Shown here: positions 22,142 to 33,900 of the stretch, piece after piece
Numbering within the stretch: the stretch's first letter is position 1
Layout: every line of letters starts with the position of its first letter
Assembly: GCA_025345505.1 (NCBI GenBank)
Contig: JANVCC010000012.1
Coordinates: 487,583 to 551,582 of the forward strand
Direction: 5' to 3'
Length of the DNA: 64,000 nucleotides
Source: Todiramphus chloris collaris
Taxonomy: Eukaryota > Chordata > Aves > Coraciiformes > Alcedinidae
Notes under the pieces: model-generated
What the model was told of the DNA's origin: nothing
What the model saw: only the letters and a program-made list of their open reading frames with translations
Database searches by the model: none
Translations under genes and position numbers: made by a program

Positions 22142-22541
22142 NNNNNNNNNNNNNNNNNNNNNNNNNNNNNNNNNNNNNNNNNNNNNNNNNNNNNNNNNNN
22201 NNNNNNNNNNNNNNNNNNNNNNNNNNNNNNNNNNNNNNNNNNNNNNNNNNNNNNNNNNNNNNNNNNNNNNNNNNNNNNNNNNNNNNNNNNNNNNNNNNNN
22301 NNNNNNNNNNNNNNNNNNNNNNNNNNNNNNNNNNNNNNNNNNNNNNNNNNNNNNNNNNNNNNNNNNNNNNNNNNNNNNNNNNNNNNNNNNNNNNNNNNNN
22401 NNNNNNNNNNNNNNNNNNNNNNNNNNNNNNNNNNNNNNNNNNNNNNNNNNNNNNNNNNNNNNNNNNNNNNNNNNNNNNNNNNNNNNNNNNNNNNNNNNNN
22501 NNNNNNNNNNNNNNNNNNNNNNNNNNNNNNNNNNNNNNNNN
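22142..22541. other. Assembly gap (400 N)
   Basis: Exactly 400 unknown bases, flanked by an 18-C run on the left and a 20-T run (22542-22561) on the right. Both edges are homopolymers, so the true length and content are unknown. It lies about 370 bases upstream of the FCHSD2 start codon and may hide promoter sequence. Confidence 0.98.
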
Positions 22542-22893
22542 TTTTTTTTTTTTTTTTTTTTAATTAATTATTATTTTTTTCCTTTCCCTCTCTCCCCCCG
22601 AAGTCGCTCCCCGCCTCAGCTCCGTCCCCGCCTTCCTTTCACCGCCTTCTTTCCCTCCCCGCCGGGACTGGGGACGCTGCTCGGCGCCTGCCCGCCCTCC
22701 CTCCGCTACCCGTGAGGAAAGAAGCGGCCTCCCCTCAACACCCCCCCGCCTCCCCTCCCTTCAACCCCCCCCCCACCCCCGCTCCTCCCGCCTACCGGGA
22801 CTCGCCCCGAAACGGGAGAGAGAGAGAGACGATCGCTGCCCGCTCCTCCTCCTGCAGCGGGGGCCGCATCCTGCTGCCGGGGGGAGGGAATTG

Positions 22894-22941
22894 ATGTGGA
22901 GACCCAGCGCAGCACCATGCAGCCCCCGCCGAGGAAGGTGA
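22894..22941 (+). promoter_or_regulatory. Upstream ORF overlapping the FCHSD2 start codon
   Basis: An ATG at 22894-22896 (TTGATGTGG) lies 23 bases before the main ATG, in a different frame. Its 15-codon frame runs across the main start and ends at TGA. The stop forms both in unspliced DNA (AGG/TGA at 22939-22941) and after splicing, because exon 2 also begins GTGA. If the transcription start is upstream of 22894, ribosomes that initiate there would bypass the main start. Confidence 0.6.
22917..22937 (+). CDS. FCHSD2: FCHSD2 coding exon 1
   Basis: The exon encodes MQPPPRK, the N-terminus I recall for vertebrate FCHSD2. The start codon is in the context AGCACCATGC, and the exon ends AAG/GTGAGG, a good donor, in phase 0. 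FCHSD2 is an F-BAR plus double SH3 protein. In mammals it is recruited to clathrin-coated pits with intersectin and promotes WASP-family-driven actin assembly, and it is the homologue of Drosophila Nervous wreck. Only 7 residues are encoded here; the F-BAR domain begins in exon 2. The very short coding part and the CpG island make this exon recognisable only together with exon 2. Confidence 0.92.
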
Positions 22942-25703
22942 GGCCCTCCCGGGGACGGCGAGAGGGGCTGGGGGGGGCGGCAGAGGCTGTGGGGGTCTGA
23001 GGGCTGTTCGGATAGTGGGGGTGGGCTGACTGGGTTGGGGGTAGGTTTGGGGCAGGGTGGTGGGGCCTGGGGGTAGGGTGGGGGTGGAGAGTGGGTGAGG
23101 GGGTCTTAGGGCATGGCGGGGGCTGGGGGAGCGGGGCTGGGGGGCTGCAGGTTGGGCTCCGGGTGGGTTGTGTGGTGGTGGAGCCCGGGGGCAGGTTAAG
23201 CAAGTGTTAGGAGGGAATGGGGGTGGATGGGTGAATTGGGGGGGGTTGGAAACCATTGGAGTGGGGGGCTGAGGTGGGTCCAGGTGTGGGAGATGAACTC
23301 TGGAGGCAGGACAGGGCATGGAGAAGGGCTGTTGAGGAGGGTGGTGCAAGGAAGGGACAGTGGTTGGTCAGTGGGTTTTGGGGTGGCCATGGCTGGGCCA
23401 CCCCCATGTCCAATGCAGGTTCTCCAAATGAAGGAGAGCAATGGCTGGGTAGAGCTGGAAGGGGGTCAACGACTGCAGAGGGCTTGGCACTGCATGGAAA
23501 TGTTGAGACAGTCTTTACCGGTTGTGAGGTGCTGCCAGCTTTATTTTGGGGGCTCAGCAGTGTTCACGTACTATGGTGGGTTGATTGCAACAGCGGTGGC
23601 TTGGTTGACTTGGAGGAGAAGGTCACGTCTGGAGTTGATGGAAGGATGCAGGCTATCCCTGCACGTATCACGAGCGCAAGCGAACAGGGGCAGCCAAAAA
23701 TGTGCAACATATGTGTGATGGGAACAAGCTGCAAATGCAGCGGGGAGGCTGTTTTTTGTGTGTCCGTGCAGACCATGTGAATATGGGGTGCTTTGCATTA
23801 GAGGGGGGCTGGTGTGGGAAGAAGTGTAAGAAGCAGTGTAGATCTGGAAAAAAGGCTTTTCCTAGTGTGGCTTGTCTGTGTTAGGCAGGTTGTTATTGGG
23901 GAGACTTGAACTGTAGTGGGGGTCTTGAGGGGAGACTTGAACTGTAGTGGGGTCTAGAGCTATGTGTAAGTACTGAGATAGGTAGGGAATTATGGGGTAG
24001 TTATTTTGAGGGTTATGGGCAATGGTCAGTGTGTGGGGAGAAAGGGGAAGCTAGAGGTGGTGTAGCAGGTTTTAGGATGGAGACCTGCTCCTATACAGTC
24101 ACCGTGGAAGGGAGTTCTGTGGGTTTTGAAATTTGTGCATATTGCATATTCTTTGTGATGCTGCCTGATGAGTGTGTTTTGGGCTGTAAACCATTTAGAA
24201 ACTGATTGTCGCAGCTCACCGTAGATGTCTGAGATTTCATCTGTGATGTTGAGATTTCTCGCTGAGGAGATTGCAGGGGTTTGCCGGGTGGAGAACTGTG
24301 TAATAGTGACTAGGAGAGACTGGGAAGGGAGGAAGACTTGAGAGGGAGCGTAAACAGAAATCCCTTGTCATCCCTCAAGCTCCCCAGTAGCCCTGGCAGG
24401 CAGCTGCAGTGAAGATCTCTCCTTGGCTCGTTCCTGCCTCTTGACCTCTGGTTTTGCGGGTGGACTCTGCTTTTGTTAAACAGTTCATACTTCTATTTTA
24501 GTTTGCATTTGGTGGCTTATTTATGTTACATGTATGTCATTCTTTGCCTATATTGTTTCATTTGAGGTTATTTCCATTACGTGGGGTCGTCTTGTGTGGG
24601 TTCATTTATTTTGAGAAGGTTTTTTTTCATATACAGATAAAACTAAAAATGCTGAAAGTTCATGTTAAAAATAGACACTTCTGCTTAAAGTCAAGGACAC
24701 ACATGTAATTTTTATTTTTTCCTTTTAGTATCATGTGAAAAACATGTTTTTGTACAATGTGATTAAAGGGGGATTGTTTTTGGTGTTAAAATTGAGGAGG
24801 CTATCCCCCCCCCCGGCTAGTGAAGAGGAGGGAGATCTGTCTTCCTCTCTGAATTTTTCATCTCTTCACCCCCATTACAGTAACTGTTTGGCATTTCTGT
24901 CCTCATGAATGCATAATGTCTTCAGATATGCTGGTGATCATTCTTTTCAGGCCGATACATGGATTCCCTGTGATCACTAGAGGGCTTAAATGCCAAGACT
25001 TCTTGTTTTATAAAAACAAGAACAAAACAACCCCAAAGGTTCCCTTCCAAAACCAAATCATTCACGATACCTGTGCCAAGAGTGCTACCTGCTGGTTATC
25101 AAGTGGTTCCCAACTTATGAAAATTTTAGCTTCACGATCCTGAGGTTCGAAGGAAAATTGCACCAGTGCTAAAAACACAAGGTCAACCTTCTGAAGCCTT
25201 TTGTAGAGGGCTCTTTTGATCTGCTACGCAATCAAAAAACAACTTGATGTTCAAGTCTTTAAACGATAGCAATTGTAGGGCAGTTCAATAAATGACAAAA
25301 TTGCGTGGCTTGCATTGAAGTGCTAAATGCATACACGATAATTTAATTTTTTTCCCCTGTGGCCTGCTTCTTTGTTTTTTGGTAGGCAAAACTCTTCCGT
25401 TGCACACGAAAAGCCTCCCAGGTTTTGGAATAACATTGCACTTTGGTTAATGGTTGGGCATAAGGATGAGATTCTTGCCATGTACAGTGTAAGCCTGATG
25501 GGGTGCCGGCTGAAATCAGCCGTTAACAGCTATTGCATAGGGTTAAGCTGCACTCTTCAGTCAGTGTTCAGATCTTCCACTGAAATGTGCAATTTCAAAA
25601 TAGCTGAAGGACATGATATTTTAATAGATTTTTTTTTTATTTTCTTGTTGAAATTTGACTTAAACTCTACAGAAAATCTATGTGGTCTGTGGTTTTTTTG
25701 TAG
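22938..25703 (+). other. FCHSD2 intron 1
   Basis: 2766 bases, from GTGAGG to TTTTTTTGTAG. The first ~480 bases are strongly G-rich on the sense strand. A 31-base tandem duplication (GGGGAGACTTGAACTGTAGT) lies at 23898-23959. No mobile element was recognised in it. Confidence 0.9.
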
Positions 25704-25801
25704 GTGAAAGTTACACAAGAGCTAAAAAACATTCAGGTTGAGCAGATGACAAAACTTCAGGCCAAGCATCAGGCAGAATGTGAGCTACTTGAAGATATGA
25801 G
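25704..25801 (+). CDS. FCHSD2: FCHSD2 coding exon 2 (start of F-BAR domain)
   Basis: 98 bases between TTTTTTTGTAG and AG/GTAAGG, entering in phase 0 and leaving in phase 2. It encodes residues 8-39 plus two bases of Arg40: VKVTQELKNIQ, VEQMTKLQAKHQ, then AECELLEDM. This matches the first helix of the F-BAR domain of FCHSD2, which makes the crescent-shaped dimer that binds phosphoinositide membranes. The human protein, from memory, has Asp where this one has Glu in ECELLED. The exon itself begins GTGAAAG, so the 3' splice site is followed immediately by a donor-like sequence. Identification is secure. Confidence 0.96.
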
Positions 25802-28800
25802 GTAAGGTTACAGAAAATGCTACCAAAATTCCTTTAAGATCCAGTTTTTGGAAGAGCATTTGAGTTACAAAACTTCAGGAACTGACGATGGAATTTCCTC
25901 TTTGGATTTCCTGCTTTTAGGCTGTTAAAGTTTTGACACAGCTGGAAATTATAACTGGAGCTAACACAATGCAAACCATTTTTTCTTCTCTTCAAATGGG
26001 GGAAATGTTTTTTTTTTTAAAAAAAAAGTAATAAACAAAGTACAAAAAGCATTGGTCTTTTCAGCAGCATTTCTCTGTATAATAGACTAGGACTTTGATT
26101 TACCGCTTGTGAGAGGCTGCTAAAATTATTAAAATAGTTTAAAACCACTGATGATTTACGTCTTGCTAGGCATAACTTTGAACAACACTTTAAAATAGGC
26201 TCTGGTTTTTACCAGAAACTTGTATTTATAAATTAAAACTCCGCACAGGTTAAGATCCATAGGGAAGGTGTACATGACATCAGTTTTGGGGGTTGTATTG
26301 TCTATTTTACCAGATGTGATTGCTTCTCTGGAAGCTAAAAGCTTGCTTTTAACAAAATGCGGTGGTAGTGGGTACCTGGTACTATATGGAAGGTTAATCA
26401 TTCCATTTGGAGAGGATCACTTTCTAGGATGGTTCTTCTGTAAAATGCTCATCAGTAAGGCCACTGCTGTCCTGCCCTTTTTGGTAGTATATAGTCCACC
26501 CGTTAATTATTTAAATGAGATTTCTGGCTTTATATTTGTAAATAAATGCAAATGTGGCAACTTTGACAGATGATGTACTGTTTGTCTCACACCCACAGTG
26601 TCCTGTCTTCATAAATTAGAATGTCAAGGCTTGAGCCTTCTCTCCCCTCTTTTTCTTCTGTGGGTGTTGAAACAGTTTTTTTTTTTTTACCTTTTTTTTA
26701 TGGGAAAGATCACAGGTTTCATTTCCTTAGATTAAAGCTAGTTGGCTGTGCAGTGTTTAACTAGCAAAAACTAAGTAATAAGTAACAGACTGATCCAAGG
26801 ATTTTTTTTCCCTGTAGATAGAAGCTTATTTTTAGAACATCTAGACCAGGTACTGCTGCTCTACTCCAGGTTTTGTTACAGCTTCCTTTTTTTCAGGAGC
26901 GTATAATCACTTCAGTCTTTATTCTGCTGAAAGATGTCATAAGCATTATTAGCCTGTGGATACAAACCCAGGAAAACCTGTGAAAAATGCCAGCTTGAAA
27001 TATTTTTATTTAATGTAATTTAATTTCTACAGTTAATTTACCTTATAAATTTTTGCTATGGATTAAGAAACCGGGTTAATAGATTTAATTCACTAACACG
27101 GTCACCAAATGTGCGTAGTTTTGTGTTCTTGTTGCAAGCAATCTGCGTTTGCAGAATCACTGCGTGGATTTACAGATTAAACATTCTTTAAACGTGGAAT
27201 GATGTGATAGGTTATGACAGCTCCGTCGTGTCAAGGATTTGTTCAAATATCAGATAATGGAATAAGAGAGGCCAAGAGAATTTTTGCTTAAAAACATTTG
27301 CTGAAACACCCCCCTTTCCCCTCCCCCCAGTCTTGGTTTGTGATGCAGAGGCCTTTTAATTGCATCTAGCTGGGAAGGAGGAACTGGGCTTTGAAGACTT
27401 GGTAGCCTTGATACTGCGGCGGCCAGTGTGTGACACTCGTGTGACAAGTTGGGTGTCAACCTCGTCATCCCATTACTCGTGTATTTATGACTGTATTCAG
27501 GATACGCAGCCACCGTGATGCCGGAGTGTTCCAGAAAGCAGTGCTCGCTGGAACCACACACAGGATCTTTTTGTCTCTGGAATGAAGAATTATTTTCATA
27601 GAAAGCACCCCGCTGTTATCCAAAAGTATTAAATTTTAACTGAATGCTGTTTGTTTATCAGGGCTTGAGAGAGTTCGGGTCCTTTTGTAGCACTGTCGGA
27701 GCTTTCAGGCACTGCAAGTGTACAACTTTGTGCTCTTGTTTTATGCTGCTCTGAATTCTACGAACTCGGCTCCTGCAGGGGCCACAAGAAGCTCTTGAGT
27801 ACGTGGTTTGTGAGTGAGTGATTAAGAATGCGTATTTTAAACTATTAAATTATTACAAACACTGACTGTATTTGTTAGCACCTAAATGCAAGCATTCAAA
27901 TCACACATCCAATACTTAAAAACCATAGTATTTGTATAGGATTTAAAACTTTTAATTTTTTTTTTTTTTTAATATCATTTCAGTTCAGTTTTGTACCTAC
28001 CTAAAGAGAAGGAAAAGATCACAGAAAGTTCTCTTAGGAGTTCCAGCAGAATACATCTATTGTCTGGTATATTAGCAGATGAGTTTTGGCAGCCTACCAG
28101 ATCATAAGCGTGCTTGTCATTCCAATAGCTTTGATATCTTTATGCGAAACTGAGCACTGCTTTAAATGTTTGTAGTTTGAAGGCTTAAACTGTGTCAATT
28201 GGAGAGGATGAAAACTGAACTACTGTTGATTCCAGACAGGATTCTTCTTGGTCAGGGTTGAGGCATATAGGTGTAACAACCTCTTCTCCAGCTCCTCTGC
28301 AGATACTTGCAGATCTGCTTGAGGGCCTGTCCATAAACAAAACCACCATGCTTATTTAAATCTCAAACATTTCTTCTTTCTGAGTGCAAGTACAGTGTTT
28401 TGTATGCAAGGATGTAGATTCAGGTCCTGGAGGCTGTGAAGAAAAGGCGACGTATTTTGCTCATGGAAAGTATACCTAGGACTTGAGAAAACTGTGTGCT
28501 GGTAGTTCAGTGGAAAGTTTTCCTGGGAGTTGGATATTTTTGATAAAATGTAAAATACTAATATCCATTAAAAAAAAAATAATTTGAATATCCACTGCAG
28601 TCTAACAAACTGTCTGCTCTCTGTGGGAGCTTAGTAGCAGGGAAGTTGAAGTATCTTTTTATGACTTGACAAGACTACAATAAAATAACGTGTTCTGAAA
28701 TGTGTTAACAAATAGGTTTAAAAATACATTTCTGTGTTTATACTATCTGTTTGGCTCTTCATGTTGCATTTCTTCATACTTGGTGTCTGGGGAATTTGTG

Positions 28801-29095
28801 GAACGAGTGATTCAGGATGCTTTTAGGATCATTGGCTCACTTTTAGGCATGACATATGTTTATCGTCTGTAGCTTACTAAAGCTACCATATCCTTTCATG
28901 TGGTAGATCTGTGCTGGCATTACTATAAAAAGATTGTCTTTCTGCAACTGTGATGGAGAAAGAGGGTTTTTTGCTCCCAAAAGGTAAATATAGGCTTTGT
29001 TATTGGGAACCAGAAATCCTTCAGAGTTTCTCTGTGGCTAGAATTACTTCTTCACTCCATCCACACCTGGCTGCTTTTAGGCAGCAAGGTAACAG

Positions 29096-29121
29096 TTATT
29101 TATTTATTTATTTATTTATTT
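29096..29121 (+). repeat. (TTTA)n microsatellite
   Basis: About six uninterrupted TTTA units in intron 2, a likely length-polymorphic site. Confidence 0.95.
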
Positions 29122-31735
29122 TCCCCATAGGCCAGCTGGGTTATGAATGGCTGAATTTATTAGAGGTGTTGGCAATTTTAATGTATTTTTTTAAGATTGC
29201 CTTATTTGATTGGTGGTAGTGAAGAAGTCACACATAGCGTGAAATTGCCCTTACTTCGCTGACACAGGTGTATTTTCCTTTTGTGTGTGTGCATGTGTCT
29301 GCAAAATTGTAAAGAACGCAGTATGATCCACATTCTAATTCAACCGGGCATTTCTTTGACTTTATAAAGTCATTAGGTGATAGTTGCTTCACCTTGAAGG
29401 TTATCTCAAGGGCTGCTTTTCAAAAGAACTTTATATGCCTTTCTAACTTTTGCTAATGTATTCTAAACTGTCTTATTTTAAAACTTCTTCACTTTCATGC
29501 TTTGCCAGTGCAAGTGAGGTTGTGGTTACGTGACTATTTAATCTGCTCTAAAGTCCAGACTGCTGCTGAAGGGCCAGTTCCACTTGCCAACTCTTTCTAG
29601 TGTCTCACCTGAAATCAAACCTTCCCCAGCTCTCCTCCCCAAAAAGGAGAATTTTTGGATAAATCCACTTCCCAATGCAGCTTGTTTCATAGCCGCACAA
29701 GTGCCACTGTTAGCACAAGAGGCAGGAGGACTGAGGAAGGAGAAGGAAAGCAAGACCCTGAAGTAGGTTCATGTGGGATTCAAGTTGCTGTGTAGCCACA
29801 GCCTGGAGAAGGTCCAGCTGCTGCTTTATGAATGATAGAGCTGGAAAGGCCACCTTGTTTAAGCCTCAGATAATTTTTGCTGTCTGGATCTGTTAATCCT
29901 ATGATGCTTCATCATTTTAAATCGGTTAACTCTTCAGCGTGTTGAAAATGGATGTAGAGATGGTTTCTGGCTGAGATGGAATAGCACTACAGTCCTTCCA
30001 GTTGTTGGGGCCCAGGTTTAGTTTCTCATTGCTTTCAACTAAACTAGTCATGTAAAAACGGTTGCCAAAATCACAGGCTCATAATCTTTCAAGTGTTCCT
30101 GATACATGTGTATGGATGCCTCCTGTTTCTTTTGCTCTTCTCTCCTTGTGGTTTCTCCCTTCTTTCTTTCTTTCTTGCCTAAAATATCTTCTCTTTGTTC
30201 AGTCTAGCATATATTCCAGTGTAACAAATCCTAGAAATTCAATTTTTTTTTTTGTAATTGTAAAGCTACATTCTTCTATTTCTTTGTCATTTGCTTTTCT
30301 CTTTCTCATGCTTTGCCTTTGTGTGGTGTTTTCTGTCTTCCACCCTTTCATCCACAGCTCTGTCCACTGAAAATCGTTCCCTCTTTCCAGTTTGTCAGTT
30401 TATTTTTTGATTTTTTTTCCTCCCAGAGGCTTCATCTCTCCCCTAGTCCTTTCTTCATCCAATTCTGAGCTAGTGAATTTTAATTAGTTCTTGAGCATCA
30501 CCTCTGTTTCCGAGATGCTTTTTTCTATCCTATTCAGCAGTACCGCTTCATGCCTTCTAGGTTTGTTAAGCTTCTGCATTTACCTGCTAAGCAGGGACAT
30601 CTTTTCATAGGTCTTCCTTGACAGTATATCCCTTTCTGGTCTCGGATGCTGTTGTCCTGTCAGCTGGGCTGTTGCTTGCTCCCTCTCTGCTGAGACCTAG
30701 CGGGTTGGATGAGGAGTATGTGGGTGAGGGCAGAAGAAACTTGCTGGGGATTTGCATTTATGTGCCCAGAGTCCTTGCTGGATGTCTCTAACTTGGTGTC
30801 TCATTCCTGTCCTAACAAGCCTGAGTCAACAGCACAGATACTTAAAAAAAAAAAAAAGCCAACAAAAACCAACAAACTAAAGTAAGTAAAAGTATGAATG
30901 AATATGTACCTGTAGGTATCTGGTTGCTGCTAGTTTTAACATGTTTTATGTATTGAATTCTGCTCTGCTGACTAAAGCTGCACGTAACCTTTTGCTATGA
31001 ATATACTTTGTACTCTCTGTTGGAATTTGACTGCGCTTCTGCAATCTTGTTGATTATGTTGGTAGGTTGGTGATAAGGTTTATGGCAGCTTTGGCTGCGA
31101 TTCAAGCTGCTGAAGTCAAAACTAACTGCAGGTCCCAATTTAAATACAGCACATCTAATACAGGAGCTACAGCACAGATCACTTAACAGATACTGTGTTA
31201 AGTCCCATCGCAATATGGGTAGCACTGCAGAAGGATCGGCAACTGTAAAAGAATATGTATTTATATGTGTATACAGCCATTTATATCAGGATGCCAGAAG
31301 AAATTCTGAAAAATTAGGAGAAAGCTTTGCTTTTCCTGTCCTGAGGCAAAGGGCTAGTGAGGAGTTCACCTTTCTTCCCATTCTTTCTGGTCTCCAGCTG
31401 CAGGGTATGTGATTTGGATATTCTTGAACCCTGTATCTGCCTCCAGAACGTGTTTGGCTCTGGCCAGTGGGTGTCTGATAAAGCATTATTTTTCCAGTTC
31501 CTCTCTTTTCATGCAGAGGTCATCTCTTTTGTTGTGCTTGTAAATTTGTCCTTCATTGCCACCTTTCCTTTGTCCTTCAAGGTCATTCAAGCAGATGCGA
31601 TTGCTTGCCTCTGGTGTTCACAGCTTTATTTAAGTAGAAGCAGAGTGATTTTTTTTTTTCTGTGCTTACAGGTTCTGAAATCCACAACCTGCCAAAGTGT
31701 AAGGCAGAAGAATTAGGAAAACTCATGAAAACTGC

Positions 31736-31775
31736 ACTCTCTCTCTCTCTCTCTATATATATATATTTTTTTTTA
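31736..31775 (+). repeat. Compound (CT)n(AT)n microsatellite plus T run
   Basis: CT dinucleotides to about 31753, then AT dinucleotides to about 31766, then a T run, in intron 2. Confidence 0.95.
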
Positions 31776-33677
31776 GTCTGGGTTTGACTCATGCTTAAAA
31801 AGGCTTTCCATGTGAAACTATTGGATCTAGAGGTTTGCTGTTTTGTTTTGTTTTGGTTTTTTTTTTAAAGCTTACAATTTTCTTAGGAGTGGATGACATT
31901 TCTTTCCTTCTGGGTTGATCTTTCTTACCACTAGTGAGTATTGTGAGTTCTTTTTTTCTATTTTTTTTTTTTTTTAATTTCCCAAGCTCAGTTAGTTAGT
32001 TGAGGACACACAGTCTCATTCTTTGGTGCAACACTAAATATGCAGAAATTTTGAGAAAAGTTGGTGGTGTTACTTTTTCATAATATTCCATATAAAGATT
32101 CCACAGAATCTGTGGTCTGGGCACGTTACCTATAATTAGGCAGTCCTTTAATGAGATGTTCACATTCTTGATGGAATTAAAATCTGGTGATGTTTTGACT
32201 GGAACTTTTTGAGGGAAGCTTGGAATGTACTTAAAAAAACCCCAACCTGTTGCCTACTGGGTGTGGAAGTCCAAGATTTGAGGGGAAGAAAAAAAAAAAA
32301 AAAAAGAAAGGAAAAATAAAAATTCAGTATAAACATAGCCACAGTGTAATGATTCAGGCCTATCTTGGCACAGTGAAATTGAGAAATGGATCACACTCCT
32401 TCATTATTTTATTTTTTTTATCCCTGACACATAAAAAATAATGGATCTCCTGTTTCAATATTTCTAAGTAGCTTTACAGTTTTTGGGTAGCTGATGAAGG
32501 TTTGCTTTTTGAATATTCTTCGTTTTATTTTTGTAGCAGAAGTAATAGTGTAAAAAAAAACCAAACCATTCCTCACATAAGAACTTTTAAGTTTTTTTTT
32601 TTTTCTCCCCTTTAAGGTTGGCATTTGAATGAGCATTTGTTTATTAAGGCAATCCCAATACATGCTCTGGAAACCTAATTTTTAAAGGCTTGTTTTTCCT
32701 TAGAAGCTTTCAGGAGGATTCAGGCTTGTTACATCGCCTGGTGAGCACTGTGCCTTTAGTGTGCATTTGTCTTGGAAGACAGTAAAAAGATGATTCTGGT
32801 GCTAAGTACAACACGGGCATTCTTTGCCAGAAGTTGCATTTGCAGCTTTGACTCTGTTCTCCCTTTTTAAGAATGAATTCTTCAGCTTGCAGAAAGTTGT
32901 GTGGGTTGGGTTTCTGGTTTGTTTTGTTGTGGGTTTTTTCTTTTTTTCCCCCTGAATTTTTTCCGAGTATGGCCTTTCCTGGAGGGATCATTTTTTACTA
33001 CAGTGTTACTTGGCAGAGCTCTGGAAAACCAGCAGTTGTGATGCAGTCCTGTAAAGCTGCTTTTGTTACAGATTTTTACGGTGGCAGTTGCAAGGCATAG
33101 CTGACAATTGACCAAGTTAGGTATGTATACTAGAATATATGGTACAGGATAGTTTTAAAGGAACGAAATGCTCTTCCTTTGATCCACTTGATCAAACCTG
33201 AGCTTGATTCTGTGAGAAAGGCTTTCCCTTTGAGGCTCTAAGAGTTTTTAATCCCAACTCTTAACTTCCAAACCCCTGTATGTAAGAAGAATTGGAGATG
33301 CTCAGGACATACCACAAATATAGTGATAAGCTGTATTGGAAAGAGGAAGAGCATTCTTATCATTCCAGACACAATTAGTGTAGCCTGGCTTAATTTCCTA
33401 TGGTGTTGTGCTGTGTTTGTTTTGTCTTGTTTGGTGGGAAAAGGTTTATTTTGCAGGTTTTGCATCCTTTGCCAGTAGTGCTTTTAGCATCTTTTGTAGA
33501 CAGTGCTTTTGGCCTTTTTAGCAAAACCTACACAAATACTTTTGTAAACAGTACCTGCTGTGGCGTGAGAGAGTGAGGCTGTTGGTAGAGGGCACTCCAC
33601 CCTTTTCATCTGTCTTTGTGGCTGGAAAAGATTGGAAAAGATCTTGAAGAAGGTTTTATTTCTTACCCTCCCCTCAG

Positions 33678-33900
33678 TGCCACAGAATCCCAGCATGGTA
33701 GGGATTGGAAGGGACCTTGGGAGATCATCTCTTCCATCTTCTCTGCTAACACAGGGTCACCCAGAGCAGGTTGCCCAGAATCATGTCCAGGCAGGTTTGG
33801 AATCTCTCCAGAGGAGACTCCACAGCTTCTCTGGGCAGCCTGTTGCAAGGCTCTGTCATCCTCAAATCAAAGAAGTTTTTCTTCACGTGCCAACCTTGTC
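33678..33900 (-). mobile_element. CR1: CR1 LINE fragment, 3' end (older subfamily)
   Basis: Minus-strand copy starting CACAGAATCCCAGCATGGTA, then GGTCACCCAGAGCAGGTTGC, TCCAGGCAGGTTTGGAATC and CTTCTCTGGGCAGCCTGTTG. Same older subfamily as 13698-14495. It is the first CR1 downstream of the FCHSD2 promoter. Confidence 0.88.

Larger units (their letters stand above)
22590..22990 (+). promoter_or_regulatory. FCHSD2: FCHSD2 CpG-island promoter and 5' UTR
   Basis: CpG- and C-rich sequence leading into exon 1. No TATA box is seen at a suitable distance, as expected for a broad CpG-island promoter. A GA repeat (about 22814-22829) lies about 90 bases upstream of the start codon. The plus strand is pyrimidine-rich before the start codon and sharply G-rich after it. 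The transcription start cannot be fixed from sequence alone. Confidence 0.8.

Noticed and set aside
21380-22715. Very long plus-strand open frames through the C-rich region
   Set aside because: They are open only because the 400 Ns carry no stop codons; the real sequence on each side is proline/cysteine-rich low-complexity translation of the minisatellite.
22706-23441. Minus-strand proline-rich ORFs of up to 185 codons over FCHSD2 exon 1 and intron 1
   Set aside because: GC-skewed sequence gives long Pro/Ser/His-rich antisense frames by composition. No domain or splice structure supports them, and they overlap a well-identified sense exon.
25372-25707. 111-codon plus-strand ORF overlapping the exon 2 acceptor
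   Set aside because: It is in intron 1, ends at the pyrimidine tract and is in a different frame from the exon; nothing supports translation.
29817-29900. Possible ancient repeat (GAGCTGGAAAGGCCACC)
   Set aside because: It superficially resembles the CR1 'GGTTGGAAGGGACC' motif, but the neighbouring bases do not follow the CR1 consensus.
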